NCBI RefSeq assembly: GCF_932526225.1
Contig: NC_064037.1
Coordinates: forward strand, 2,571,203 to 2,635,202
Direction of reading: 5' to 3'
Length of the DNA stretch: 64,000 bases
Source of the DNA: Nematostella vectensis
Taxonomy: Eukaryota > Cnidaria > Anthozoa > Actiniaria > Edwardsiidae
Shown: positions 23,001 through 33,466 of the stretch, piece after piece
How the letters are laid out: each line of letters starts with the position of its first letter
Position numbering within the stretch: the first letter of the stretch is position 1
Made by a program: the position numbers and the translations under genes
The notes under the pieces: model-generated
Told to the model about the DNA's origin: nothing
Database searches by the model: none
What the model saw: the letters and a program-made list of their open reading frames with translations, nothing else

Positions 23001-26000
23001 GGTGCATTTAAAGGGAAGTTAACTCATTCAGAAAGGGAAAAAAGGAGTTTTACAAGTTGTAACAAGTCAATGCCACTGGCTTTTTAGCATTTTATAATCA
23101 AATGAGTGAGGAAAGCAAACATGATTATTGATGAAGTTTGTTGAGAAGCTAATTGATGCTGGCAAAACATGCAAGAAGTGATAAAAAAGTGATTTTTTTT
23201 TCTCAACATGAAAAATTTATAAAATTCAATACTGCAGGACATGTACTTTAAGAATCATACTGTAAGTCATCCTACACTGCTGTTTAGTTTTTGGTTTTCC
23301 TGTGGACCCACAATGGCTGAAATTAGATGAATAAACCTTCAATTTTCCAATTTACCAAAAATACTGAATGCCAGGCACATGCACAGTCCTAGGTATTATA
23401 TAGAAGAAGGATAGTATTTGCAGTCCTTCAATAAGAAATGACCGACTTTTTGTAGCCAAGGGGTGTGTGGATGCACCCTGAGCATGCCCCTAAATACCAT
23501 TGACAATTAAGACTTAATATGTGTTTACCTGTGCTCAATATGAACCTACAGTTCTAAGTATACCTGTGTTCAATGGGAACCTACAGTTCTATGTATACCT
23601 GTGTTCAATGGGAACTTACAGTTCTATGTATACCTGTGTTCAATGGGAACCTGCAGTTCTATGTATACCCGTGTTCAATGGGAACTTGCAGTTCTATGTT
23701 TACCTGTGTTCAATGGGAACCTACAGTACTGTGTATACCTTCAATGGGAACTTACAGTTCTGTGTATACCTGTGTTCAATAGAAACCTACAGTTCTATGT
23801 ATACCTTTAATGGGAACTTACAGTACTGTGTATACCTTCAATGGGAACTTACAGTTCTATGTATAACTGTGTTCAATGGGAACCTACAGTTCTATGTATA
23901 CCTGTGTTCAATGGGAACTTACAGTTCTATGTATACCTGTGTTCAATGGGAACCTGCAGTTCTATGTATACCCGTGTTCAATGGGAACTTGCAGTTCTAT
24001 GTTTACCTGTGTTCAATGGGAACCTACAGTACTGTGTATACCTTCAATGGGAACTTACAGTTCTGTGTATACCTGTGTTCAATAGAAACCTACAGTTCTA
24101 TGTATACCTTCAATGGGAACTTACAGTACTGTGTATACCTTCAATGGGAACTTACAGTTCTATGTATACCTGTGTTCAATGGGAACTTACAGTCCTGTGT
24201 ATACCTTCAATGGAAACCTACAGTTCTGTGTATACCTTCAATGGGAACTTACAGTTCTGTGTATACCTTCAATGGGAACTTACAGTTCTATGTATACCTG
24301 TGTTCAATGGGAACTTGCAGTTCTATGTTTACCTGTGTTCAATGGGAACCTACAGTACTGTGTATACCTGTGTTCAATGGGAACCTACAGTTCTGTGTAT
24401 ACCTGTGTTCAATGGGATTTTGCAGTTCTATGTATACCTGTGTTCAATGGGAACCTACAGTACTGTGTATACCTGTGTTCAATGGGAACTTGCAGTTCTA
24501 TGTATACCTGTGTTCAATGGGAACCTACAGTACTGTGTATACCTGTGTTCAATGGGAACCTACAGTACTGTGTTTACCTGTGTTCAATGGAAACCTACAG
24601 TTCTATGTATACCTGTGTTCAATGGGAACCTGCAGTTCTATGTATACCTTAAATGGGAACTTACAGTTCTATGTATATCTGTGTTCAATGGGAACCTACA
24701 GTTCTATGTATACCTGTGTTCAATGGGAACCTACAGTTCTATGTATACCTGTGTTCAATGGGAACCTGCAGTTCTATGTATACCTGTGTTCAATGGGAAC
24801 CTACAGTTCTATGTATACCTGTGTTCAATGGGAACTTACAGTTCTGTGTATACCTTCAATGGGAACTTACAGTACTGTGTATACCTGTGTTCAATGGGAA
24901 CCTACAGTTCTATGTATACCTTCAATGGGAACTTGCAGTTCTATGTTTACCTGTGTTCAATAAGAACTTACAGTTCTGTGTATACCTTCAATGGGAACCT
25001 GCAGTTCTATGTATACCTGTGTTCAATGAGAACCTACAGTTCTGTGTATACCTGTGTTCAATGCGAACCGACAGTTCTATGTATACCTTCAATGGGAACT
25101 TACAGTTCTGTGTATACCTGTGTTCAATGGGAACCTACAGTACTGTGTATACCTGTGTTCAATGGGAACTTGCAGTTCAATGTATACCTGTGTTCAATGG
25201 GATTTTGCAGTTCTATGTATACCTGTGTTCAATGGGAACCTACAGTTCTGTGTATACCTGTGTTCAATGGGAACTTACAGTTCTACGTATACCTGTGTTC
25301 AATGGAAACTTACAGTACTGTGTATACCTGTGTTCAATGGGAACCTACAGTTCTATGTATACCTGTGTTCAATGGGAACCTACAGTTCTATGTATACCTG
25401 TGTTCAATGGAAACTTACAGTACTGTGTATACCTGTGTTCAATGGGAACCTACAGTTCTGTGTATACCTGTGTTCAATGGGAACCTACAGTACTGTGTAT
25501 ACCTGTGTTCAATGGGAACCTACAGTTCTATGTATACCTGTGTTCAATGGGAACCTACAGTTCTGTGTATACCTGTGTTCAATGGGAACCTACAGTACTG
25601 TGTATACCTGTGTTCAATGGGAACCTACAGTACTGTGTATACCTTCAATGGCAACCTACAGTACTGTGTTTACCTGTGTTCAATGGGAACTTAAAGTTCT
25701 ATGTATACCTGTGTTCAATGGGAACCTACAGTTCTGTGTATACCTTCAATGGGAACTTACAGTTCTGTGTATACCTGTGTTCAATGGGAACTTAAAGTTC
25801 TATGTATACCTGTGTTCAATGGGAACCTACAGTTCTGTGTATACCTTCAATGGGAACTTACAGTTCTGTGTATACCTGTGTTCAATGGGAACCTACAGTT
25901 CTGTGTATACCTGTGTTCAATGAGAACCTACAGTTCTGTCTTTACCTGTGAATTGAACTCAATGAGAAAGAGGAAGAGCACATCTTCGCGGTGATGTCGT

Positions 26001-29000
26001 ATAGTGAGGTGAAGAGGGTATGTTGACTTGGACTTAAACATCTCATACAACAGTGGTGCACTAATGCCTACAAAGTCTTCTGGCATACCTGTGTTCAATG
26101 GGAACTTACAGTTCTGTGTATACCTGTGTTCAATGAGAACCTACAGTTCTGTCTATACCTGTGAATTGAACTCAATGAGAAAGAGGAAGAGCACATCTTC
26201 GCGGTGATGTCGTATAGTGAGGTGAAGAGGGTATGTTGACTTGGACTTAAACATCTCATACAACAGTGGTGCACTAATGCCTACAAAGTCTTCTGGCATA
26301 CCTGTGTTCAATGGGAACTTACAGTTCTGTGTATACCTGTGTTCAATGAGAACCTACAGTTCTGTCTATACCTGTGAATTGAACTCAATGAGAAAGAGGA
26401 AGAGCACATCTTCGCGGTGATGTCGTATAGTGAGGTGAAGAGGGTATGTTGACTTGGACTTAAACATCTCATACAACAGTGGTGCACTAATGCCTACAAA
26501 GTCTTCTGTCTTTAGATCATGCTGAAATGTAACAATGCATGCAATCAGCACCTTACTGTACATATTATGCATAACATTAATTAGCAGTACCCCTTGTGCA
26601 GATACTGTGCTCAGGATATTAAGCAGGACGAGGGGGATTTATCCTATATAAGATGAGATACCAAAGAGGGAATGCCCTCTTTGGTATCTCATCTTAGCCA
26701 GCAATTGTACTAGTTTTTCTCTTTAGTTGAACTCCCTCCCCTCCCATAATATCAAGGGCAGGCAGGGTTCTAAGGGCAGGATGAATTGGGTGGCTCTGCC
26801 TTTTGATGAATTGCTAGTACATCCTGTGTCATCCACTTCTGTTCATGTCCATTCTCTTATTTGTGCTTTCCCCCTTTTAGAGTCTGGATTTGCCAGTTAA
26901 TATTCTTGGACAGATTGCATGTCAGCTGTCCTTACAAACAAATAACATATTAAGAAAATTTCTATCAACTGGGAACTGTACTGGTTTATTGGATTTCTTC
27001 ATGCAGACCAACCATACAAGGTTTTCCTTCATGCACAGGCAAATGAATTTACTGTTGAACAAGTCTCAGCTGATAGGTAGTATGTTACAGACTGCACACA
27101 AAGCTCAGCTGAAATTCCCCATCCTTCGTCCCCATTCTCAACACTGTCATACTCTTCATTCACTCCCTATTTCTACTGAAACACAACAGGAATGCATGCG
27201 AATGCAGGCTAAATATCATGCAACAGTACTGAGCAACACACAAACACTGCATGTAACACCCTAGAATCAGCCACACTTACCCAGTGGTTGGATATGATCT
27301 CTGCACAGTACTTTTGTAGCTCCTTGGCACCAATATCCTCTGCTGTTTGGTAGAACTTGATGCAATTTGAGACAGTCACAGATGACATTAGAATCTTCTC
27401 ACACCTAAACAGTAAGCAGCAAACCGATGCATGTAGTACACACATAAGATTTGTCTTGCACATGATATCTACAGTCAATGCCACAGTTTTTAATTTTGCA
27501 CCAGCCCATTAGAAAATCCTAGTGCAATACAGCGAGTCTTCAAACCCAGATATACAGTACTACAGTGTATCTCCTTACTTATGTACAGAAATAACAGTCA
27601 AAGCATGTCTTTCTTTATCAGGAAACTGTTTATAACCCTGGACTGGTTTGAGACTATGTAGCAGTTCTCTGACTAAAGTACAGTACAAACTAATCTGATT
27701 TACCCTCCTTGTTTGTTTCTTTGTTAATCCGTTAATCTGAGTGTCTTTAGAGTAGTAAACCTGTCTAGGGAACCATACATAAATAGGGTATACTGTTAAA
27801 TTTACCTGAGTCTAAGATCCTTGAGCCGATATTTATTAGACGCATGGACCAAATTGATAAGAAATGATTCCTCTTTGGGAATCTGGGCCTTGTCTGTGTA
27901 GACCCACTTCATCAGGGTTAGGCCAACATCAACACTGACATCTATCAGACAATATTGAAAATACGTGATATATGTATATAAAACCCAGGATAAGATTTCC
28001 TAGATCCCCAGCTAATAAATGATTGGCTTAACCAATCATTGCAAACTCTTATCAACCCAATATCCTTAGGTCAACGCCTCTACAAACCACAAACATTAAA
28101 AACTTTAAATTGAAAAATTTTTACTCCCCCCCTTAAGGGCTGAGATCATACATGCAGACATGTAGACACAACAAACTTTGAAACACAATGAGATATCAGG
28201 GGGGAAACAAACTTTTGCTGAAAGTGGTGTGAAAGAGAGAGTTTTTTTTTTCATGTACATTTGGCTTTTTGACCCTGTAGGACAGAATTCCTATCTTAGA
28301 AGCCAGTTTCCCTCCATAGGACCCTAAAAAAGTAATAACAGGCAATAGAGATAGATAAGGACATTAACTAAAATTATGCATTCCATGTTGTGCAAACATG
28401 TGTTTATATGTGTTAATACTTCCCCTTGGCAGCCCGACAGGAGGGTTAACCACCTACATCCACCCCCTTACTACACTGCTAGCCATAAACTTGTCAAAAA
28501 CCTTCAAGCTTTAGCTGAAAGCCAATTAGGGCTTTATATAGAGTACACTGGACAAATTAGACTCAGAATCCTTGAAGATTCCATGCACAAAATATTAAAA
28601 AACTTATAGTCTGTACTGTACCTGACAATTCCAACTCAGTGACTTCATTAAGATCTCGACTGCACCAGTGGTCACTCCTGGCAGCCAGAACAAACTTGTG
28701 GGCTTTGATCTTTTGCCCACCAAATGACACTGTGATATCACTGGAGAGTAATCAATCAAAAATAAGGGATTTGTTACAGCACTAGTTTAATCCAAACCTC
28801 AAAGATTCCAATGTGGGCAGTCATTCTATTGTTAGAAATAGTTTGGTGATGGTGACAAAATAAAAAAAAGATGATGATGATGGATGAATAGTGTTGCTGA
28901 AGGTAGCAGTGTTGTTCTGTGATGGTGATAATGATGATTGTTATGGTACTGTATTTGCAGTCACGTAATTTTTTTTTGTGCTGGTGACAGTGCTGAATGT

Positions 29001-31372
29001 AGTCTGTAGCAAGGACGATGGTGATGATAGTTGTAGTCATGGTGATGATGATGGTAACGGTAGTTGTGTAGTCATGGTGATGATAATGGTGATTGTATTT
29101 TTAATCATGGTGGTGGTGACGATGATAAATATAGGACATGTTAATGACAATGGAGATTGATAATGATTATTATATAGAAGATAATTATTATTATTACATA
29201 ATCATGATTTATATTCTAAGATAATTATGATTATTACAAGATAGTGATAACAATGTGATGTCTATACTGCACCTGTAAAGGTCTTTATCATATAGATCAG
29301 CTACAGTTTTCAAAAGCCTGCTCACAAATGAGTTCTCCTCCCCCTGGCCGGCTGATGCCTTAGCAATGCTGTACTTGTGCTCCATCTCCACAAGTTTGTT
29401 TTGGAGCTTGACATATTCCTCCCTCAGAAGACCCAAGTGCCGCTCTAGCTTGGCAACTTGCCCTGAAAAAAGGGGCAGGATATGAGATAATGCAATCAAG
29501 TACAAGGTCTTCGAGGAGACCCTATTTCCCCATCTGCCACTACATGCCACTACAATTGGCTGAAGGATCAGAGTTTTATTTAGAGTGGTTGCAATAGCTT
29601 AGTTTATTAGCTACATATTGTATACTTCTAAAAAAAAAGGAGCAGTTTCAACTCTGCCGGGTTACTACCCATATCTGAACGGTAGGGGTGACTGTATGGT
29701 GATGAAAAAATGAGACATTCCAAGCAATGACCATGTCATGCTGCTTTGACTTTACCCTTTTTATTACTCAACAAACTGGGAGTTTTCATGCCCCCAAGGT
29801 TTGATGTAAGTTTTTATGTCAACTTTCTCCACTGGGACTGTGCTTCCCGGTCTTTTTGGATAAGGATCAGGCTATGTGCACAATGTTGATACTCAACGGC
29901 GGATTAGTGAGCCTAACGTATATTTTGGCGAATGTTGCTCTTCACTATGAAATAATTAGCTCCAAGGATGTTATAATGTTTAATGTTTACAAGGTAAAGA
30001 ATTGAGCTTAAATATATTCAAAGCAAGAGTAAGACATCGCATTTTGTCGGCCTAATTGTGATTATGATGTGAAAATGGCGTAACATTTGCAAAGTATCAA
30101 AACAAACCAGCGCAATAACTTTTTTCTTGCTGCGATTCATTGAGAACGTTACATGTTTCTAAAATCAACATCAGTTGCTCTTTCCATTGCTGTGTTACCC
30201 ATTGATGTAGGATGATCGATAAGGGAGTAATTAAATGATGAATGCGGAACGACCACATGTCCCCCCGCGAGAGCACTCAAAGTTTGGATGTCAATATCGT
30301 CTATATTAAAACTTGTTAACGTCAAGACTTACCAACCCAGGGATTAAACATGAGATGGTATATCCAAACCCGCTTAAATTTCGTTCTTAAAGCAACAATT
30401 TGTGTATATAATTTGCAACATTTTCGGGAGAGTACGCTGTGTCCCCCTTTTTCTGAGATCCCGTAAACAGCATGGGTATGACACTGTATCCTACCCAGTA
30501 TAACTCAGTTTCGAATGATGTAAGCGCACAAAGAAACACGCATTAAGCCCTATATTATACCCTTATCCGTGTTCAAGCGCATAAGAGACCGGGGAAAAGC
30601 TTAACGCTTCGAAAATATTTATACCCGGTCCGATACCGCATCTTACCCGGTCAAACTCAGTTTCGAATAATCTAAGCGCACTAACCAACACGCATCAAGC
30701 CGTATTCTACCCGCATCCGTGTTGTTATTGTGAAGCGTGTTTAGCAGGAGACAACGAGAACTGTGGCAACTCTGATTATGTCGACGCATGGGAGACTCAT
30801 GATCTAGAGCACGATAATTCTGATAGTCATCAGAGAAGAACTTTTCCCTGTCTCTTTTTAAATAATATTGTTTATTGGTGAAGGCAAAAGTACTGCTATG
30901 GAGGCTGGTTTGTGGTACCATTTTTAATTACAGTAGTTGTGACATAAAAGCGCTACAGCCCTCTGGTAGTCTTGCCATTGTAAGATGTACTGTACATAAG
31001 TTCATATTCATTCAAAAGGCAGCATTAATCAATTTCATGCTAACAATCGTTACAGAGGTAGCAGACGATAAAGAAAGTTAGAAAAATAAGCTTTTTAATG
31101 AAAAAGCACGATGAAACAGCAAAAGGTAGTATTCCTCCTATTTCAAATCGCTATTTATTAAACACCCCCACTACAGCCTACAAAGCCGAGATCATATACA
31201 TACATACTTTCCACTTTAGAAACGAATAGGTCAGATCACATTACGTTTAAGCATATAATGCAACATGAAAGGCATCTATTTGTATGACAATCACACGAAT
31301 TTCAAAATTATGACAGATACGAAAGAAATTTCTGGAGATACCGTTGCTTTCTCACTTACCTTCGTCCGCCAT
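14061..31372 (-). CDS. ANKFY1: ANKFY1 / Rabankyrin-5 orthologue, coding exons 1-14 (C-terminal part outside window)
   Basis: Exons (minus strand): 31360-31372, 29273-29462, 28622-28740, 27806-27941, 27281-27404, 26372-26521, 22704-22975, 21823-21954, 19421-19489, 18686-18834, 16788-16953, 15865-16283, 14932-15156, 14061-14310. All have GT-AG borders and matching phases, totalling 2414 nt (about 805 codons). The protein starts MADEGQVAKLERHL, a coiled coil like human ANKFY1. A BTB domain (KIKAHKFVLAARSDHW), a BACK-like region (FYQTAEDIGAKELQKYCAEI) and ankyrin repeats (for example KAGETPLHVAARRG) follow. The family is a Rab5 effector on early endosomes and macropinosomes that binds PI3P through a C-terminal FYVE domain. 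That domain and the last ankyrin repeats are not in the window: exon 14 ends on a good donor (GTAAGAG). Exon 12 is an unusual charged, NPF-rich insertion. Intron 8 hosts a Tctex1 gene on the other strand, and intron 6 a huge minisatellite. Confidence 0.93.
15170..15290 (+). repeat. (AAT/AAC)n microsatellite next to ANKFY1 exon 13 acceptor
   Basis: AACAAT-type units run from just outside the exon 13 acceptor to about 15280. On the transcribed strand they form a T-rich tract (TTGTTATTG...) in the place of the polypyrimidine tract, so the microsatellite itself may serve as splicing signal. Confidence 0.85.
15458..15812. mobile_element. ~350-bp MITE with ~45-bp terminal inverted repeats
   Basis: CCCTGTCCCCACGTATACGT followed by TTTCGTTTGAAAACGCAACC at the left end is mirrored at 15767-15812 (GGTTGCGTTTTCAAACGAAA, ACGGATACGTGGGGACGGGG). 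The internal sequence repeats the CGTTTTCGA motif. It lies in ANKFY1 intron 12. No coding frame. Confidence 0.8.
15865..16283 (-). other. ANKFY1: ANKFY1 exon 12: coiled-coil insertion with three NPF motifs
   Basis: This 419-nt exon follows GANPNVQT (matching human GANPNLQT) and encodes a lysine/arginine/glutamate-rich probable coiled coil. A tail with TNPFEEDLG (codons at 16016-16024), GNPFMDD (15938-15946) and LNPFEEDLG (15884-15892), plus an SPF variant, comes after it. NPF followed by acidic residues is the EH-domain ligand type. Human Rabankyrin-5 has a single NPFED, located earlier, in the region corresponding to exon 10, where this gene has none. Confidence 0.85.
17625..17840. mobile_element. 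Hairpin MITE in ANKFY1 intron
   Basis: CAGGTAGCCCAGACAATGGT continuing to AAGCTTGTTCGTAGCTTG at about 17631-17673 is mirrored at 17793-17836 (CAAGCTACGAACAAGCTT ... CATTGCCTGGGCTACCTG). About 215 bp overall, no coding content. A diverged relative of one arm lies at 6640-6690. Confidence 0.78.
20570..21193 (+). CDS. Tctex1-type dynein light chain, intronless, nested in ANKFY1 intron 8
   Basis: A 207-residue frame. The C-terminal half (about 95-207) is a Tctex-1/DYNLT domain: RLEPGKQFEVTVVQRIMREV, LQYPRYKIIALVYVGQKEG, SRCVWDTRFDNCAQYAYEG and the end YAVGMVYGIYQE. Long N-terminal extensions are typical of the TCTEX1D (DYNLT2/4/5-like) group rather than the short DYNLT1/3. These proteins associate with dynein, often the ciliary forms. 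The start MSKQAVKFPN is the first Met in frame with a plausible context. The gene is a single exon in an otherwise intron-rich region and lies antisense within an ANKFY1 intron, so a retrogene origin is likely. The stop codon region has been amplified into a tandem repeat immediately downstream. Confidence 0.87.
   Translation: MSKQAVKFPNLGGASIHQMVIALSAARKIKQFSTSLINYRRRNADKGSYEVTFTDDPVLYGDDALKAPKTSRERQLTVGTPLYEFDLDDSPPNTYRLEPGKQFEVTVVQRIMREVFEEEIKDLEYDAEKCAPLCKRLSDVVKARVKGLQYPRYKIIALVYVGQKEGQDVRITSRCVWDTRFDNCAQYAYEGLHDTYAVGMVYGIYQE
21176..21480 (+). repeat. 34-bp minisatellite seeded by the Tctex1 stop-codon region
   Basis: Unit starts GGGATTTATCAAGAGTAA and continues ATACCCGGTGGTCTAC. Starts at 21176, 21210, 21244 and onward. 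The first unit is the authentic gene end encoding GIYQE-stop. Later units drift, and shorter relics (CGGCATTTATCAGGAGTA) continue to about 21720. Confidence 0.9.
22468..22658. mobile_element. ~190-bp MITE (AAGGCTGGTTTAGACAGCAC termini)
   Basis: Left end TAAGGCTGGTTTAGACAGCA, right end the mirrored TGTGCTGTCTAAATAAGCCTT. The same family provides the two ends at 46976 and 47767. Located in ANKFY1 intron 7. Confidence 0.75.
23525..25947. repeat. 35-bp minisatellite, about 70 copies, in ANKFY1 intron 6
   Basis: Plus-strand unit ACCTGTGTTCAATGGGAACC + TACAGTTCTATGTAT (35 bp) with common 31-bp variants lacking GTGT. Sub-variants (CTTACAG/CCTGCAG, TTCTA/TACTG) recur in higher-order blocks: 23570-23830 is repeated almost exactly at 23870-24130. 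Read on the transcribed minus strand, every unit contains CACAG|GTATAC, nearly identical to the real exon 6 donor CACAG|GTATAGA at 26371. Confidence 0.96.
25946..26521 (-). repeat. ANKFY1: ANKFY1 exon 6 and its donor, triplicated (213-bp period)
   Basis: The sequence from the exon 6 donor inward recurs starting at 25950, 26163 and 26376. Only the copy at 26372-26521 retains the 3' splice acceptor (TTTCAG) and the codons for HDLKT. The other two are cut at the GAAGAC (TEDF) point and are joined to minisatellite units. If those copies were spliced using the nearest upstream CAG, the frame would hit a stop within a few codons, so they are probably not functional protein-coding exons. Confidence 0.9.
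26650..26695. repeat. Perfect 21-bp-arm palindrome in ANKFY1 intron 5
   Basis: AAGATGAGATACCAAAGAGG+G, a four-base AATG spacer and the exact reverse complement. Could fold as a stable hairpin in RNA or be a tiny terminal fragment of a transposon. Confidence 0.85.
28850..29250. repeat. GAT/GGT-rich simple-sequence region
   Basis: Imperfect GATGATGATGG and GGTGATGATGATGGTAA repeats interspersed with TAATTATTAT tracts in ANKFY1 intron 2. Short open frames inside are products of low complexity. Confidence 0.8.
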
Positions 31373-32386
31373 TTTGTTTATTTCCCACTCGTTACCAGTC
31401 CACTGAGAGTTGGAGTTTTAGCTGACCGCGGCAGGGGGCATTCAATGTGTGCAAAATGTAAAGACCCATAGTTTATGCCTAGGAAGGTAGACACGTGCCT
31501 TTAACCACATAAATAACATAAAAGGGAAGTAGACACATGCCTTTTACCACATAAATAACATAAAAGGGAAGTGGTTCATTTGTACCCTGGGTACCAAAAA
31601 AAAAACAACTGTGAACTGATTTTACTCTCTCGTAGAGAAGCTTTGAGCCTCTAGTACCTAGGGTAGGTTACTTGGGGCTTTTTATTCGTACAAAATTTGA
31701 TATGAAACAAAAATAAAGGAGAGCAATGGTTCCCCTAAGCATGCTCTGGATCGGCATTGCTGCATGAAAATTGTGGATATGGGGAATTATCCCTCCCCTC
31801 CATAACTAAATCTGCAACTTCACTTCTTGTCACAATTATCACGCAAGGCAAATAGCCATTAAAAATCTTCATTTCAGGTTTTTTGACATAGACAAAGTAG
31901 TATATTCCAGGTTTTATTCAGTCAATATATTCAAAATGTTCTACCTGAAATTATTAGTTAAATGATAATTTATACAACATTCCCCACTGCTGATACACAC
32001 ACAAGAAAATACTTTTAGTTTCTTTATCTTTATAATTTCTTTATAAATTTTGATAGTATGCTTAACCAAAAAGAAATGCCCCCTTCCCTAAAGGAAAAAA
32101 TCTCACTAACTGCAACACAACAGAGACAATAAAATATCTTTTGACTAACTACTAAAGCATTTAGAGCAAATACAACCAAGATTAGTGGTCTCACTTCTCC
32201 AAGCATTTCCTGATTTTGGCAATTCTAGAATCCTAACCATAAATTCCAAATACTGACATTGAGGTTCCCTAGATTAGTGCATAATTGTGTATAGGTCATT
32301 AATTGTATTCATTCTAGAAAACAACCTTGAAGTATGACAAATTATTTATAAATTCTAACTTTGTTATATTCTGTAGCATATTTAAA
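31373..32386. promoter_or_regulatory. ANKFY1 5' flank and PHETA 3' flank
   Basis: About 1 kb between the ANKFY1 start codon and the PHETA stop. A ~42-bp unit containing GTAGACACGTGCC and ACATAAATAACATAAAAGGG is duplicated at 31480-31570 (the second copy has ACATGCC, losing the E-box). A CACGTG E-box lies at 31492-31497, roughly 120 bp upstream of the ANKFY1 ATG. A GAAGCTTTGAGCCTCTAGTA repeat at 31636 is shared with 46218 and 49903. No TATA box is evident. Confidence 0.4.
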
Positions 32387-33466
32387 CTATGAAATCAGGT
32401 CTTTTTTCCCACATTCTTTAACCTTGACCCAGATTGAGGCACCATAAGTCTCATGTAACATCCTAAATACACTTCCTTGTTCTGCAAAAGCACTCATGTC
32501 ATCTGTAAATGTCCGTGGTATAGTCCTAAACCCTGGTGGCAGACCATATTCACTACTGCTTTTACCAGCTCTTCCTTTACGCTCTGATTTGGACCTGGTA
32601 TTTCTGCCAAGTCCAGATACAAGGCGATTCCCTGCTGCTAGACTCTCATCTATTGTGGATTGTGTTCTTCCAAGCTCATCTTGAAAATTGTTTGCATGAA
32701 TTTGTTCTAAGTGAGATAGCTCTGAAAAACTTAAAGGTAAAATATCTTCTGGGGACTTTCCAAACAGTCCATCATCACCAATGAAGTCACCCCCTGTTGT
32801 TGAAAAATCAAGATCAACCAATGTAGCAACTCCAGGTTCATATCGACCAAAAGTATCAGCTCTTGCCTTATTTATCGAAGTAATAGCACTACTAAAACTG
32901 TATCTATCCTCTTTAAAGCGGTTTGGGTACTCAACTTCCGCCTTCGATGACTCCGTTGACCTCGAGAATTGATCAGAATCAGTGAATTCCCCGCTTGATG
33001 AGACATCACCGATATTGATTAATTCATTCTGGCTACTAGAAAAATCGCTTAGGCTTTTTTCTAGAGATTGTACCATCATTTTCATGTACTCATAGGTCGC
33101 TATAGTTAAAACTTTCATCCATGCTTCCATATCTTCTGGTGTATCGGCTCCCAAAACATAAACCCGAGCTCCAGCTCCGGCAAAGTTTATTTGAAATGCG
33201 TACGGTTCGCCGCTTTCTGCTAATTCCACGTTGCAGTTTTCAAGTATTATAACGCCAATGGGGTCCTTATCCAATCGTCTCTCGAAATAATACAGCAAAT
33301 TTCCTTTCAAAACAAACCAGCGTCGCTGGTAACCTCTGTTCAGTTCTCCTTTCTTGTTCAAATAACCCTCCTTGTCTGTCGAGGAGTTTGAAATAGCGAA
33401 CTGAGCAACGCTTTTTTCGTTAAGTTTCATCCTACGAAAAATATTCATCAACGAGACCGCTTGCAA
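32387..33466 (-). CDS. PHETA: PHETA / sesquipedalian (PH domain, OCRL-binding endosomal adaptor)
   Basis: Single-exon frame of 359 residues. A PH domain spans about residues 31-130, with EGYLNKKGELNRGYQRRWFV, YYFERRLDKDPIGVIILENC and EAWMKVLTIATYEYMK. The human homologues begin MKLNERS; here MKLNEKS starts at Met13 (33430), so the true start may be Met13, not Met1 (33466). The C-terminus has VFRMLHETYG (F334, H338), matching the F&H motif by which sesquipedalians bind the ASH-RhoGAP region of OCRL and INPP5B. The family works in endosome-to-TGN and endosome recycling traffic. The middle is low-complexity and serine-rich, and longer than in vertebrates (about 250 residues total there). Divergent from PLBD2, with 453 bp between start codons. 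Confidence 0.9.
   Translation of the reverse strand: MQAVSLMNIFRRMKLNEKSVAQFAISNSSTDKEGYLNKKGELNRGYQRRWFVLKGNLLYYFERRLDKDPIGVIILENCNVELAESGEPYAFQINFAGAGARVYVLGADTPEDMEAWMKVLTIATYEYMKMMVQSLEKSLSDFSSSQNELINIGDVSSSGEFTDSDQFSRSTESSKAEVEYPNRFKEDRYSFSSAITSINKARADTFGRYEPGVATLVDLDFSTTGGDFIGDDGLFGKSPEDILPLSFSELSHLEQIHANNFQDELGRTQSTIDESLAAGNRLVSGLGRNTRSKSERKGRAGKSSSEYGLPPGFRTIPRTFTDDMSAFAEQGSVFRMLHETYGASIWVKVKECGKKDLIS

Noticed and set aside
23525-25947. CRISPR-like regularity of the 35-bp array
   Set aside because: Units are contiguous with no unique spacers, and the genome is eukaryotic.
23521-25994. Very long open frames (up to 617 codons, in all three plus frames) in the minisatellite
   Set aside because: A 35-bp unit lacking stops on the plus strand cycles through all frames; the predicted proteins are pure repeat and antisense to ANKFY1.
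26890-27264. 124-codon plus-strand frame
   Set aside because: Antisense in an ANKFY1 intron with no recognisable signature.
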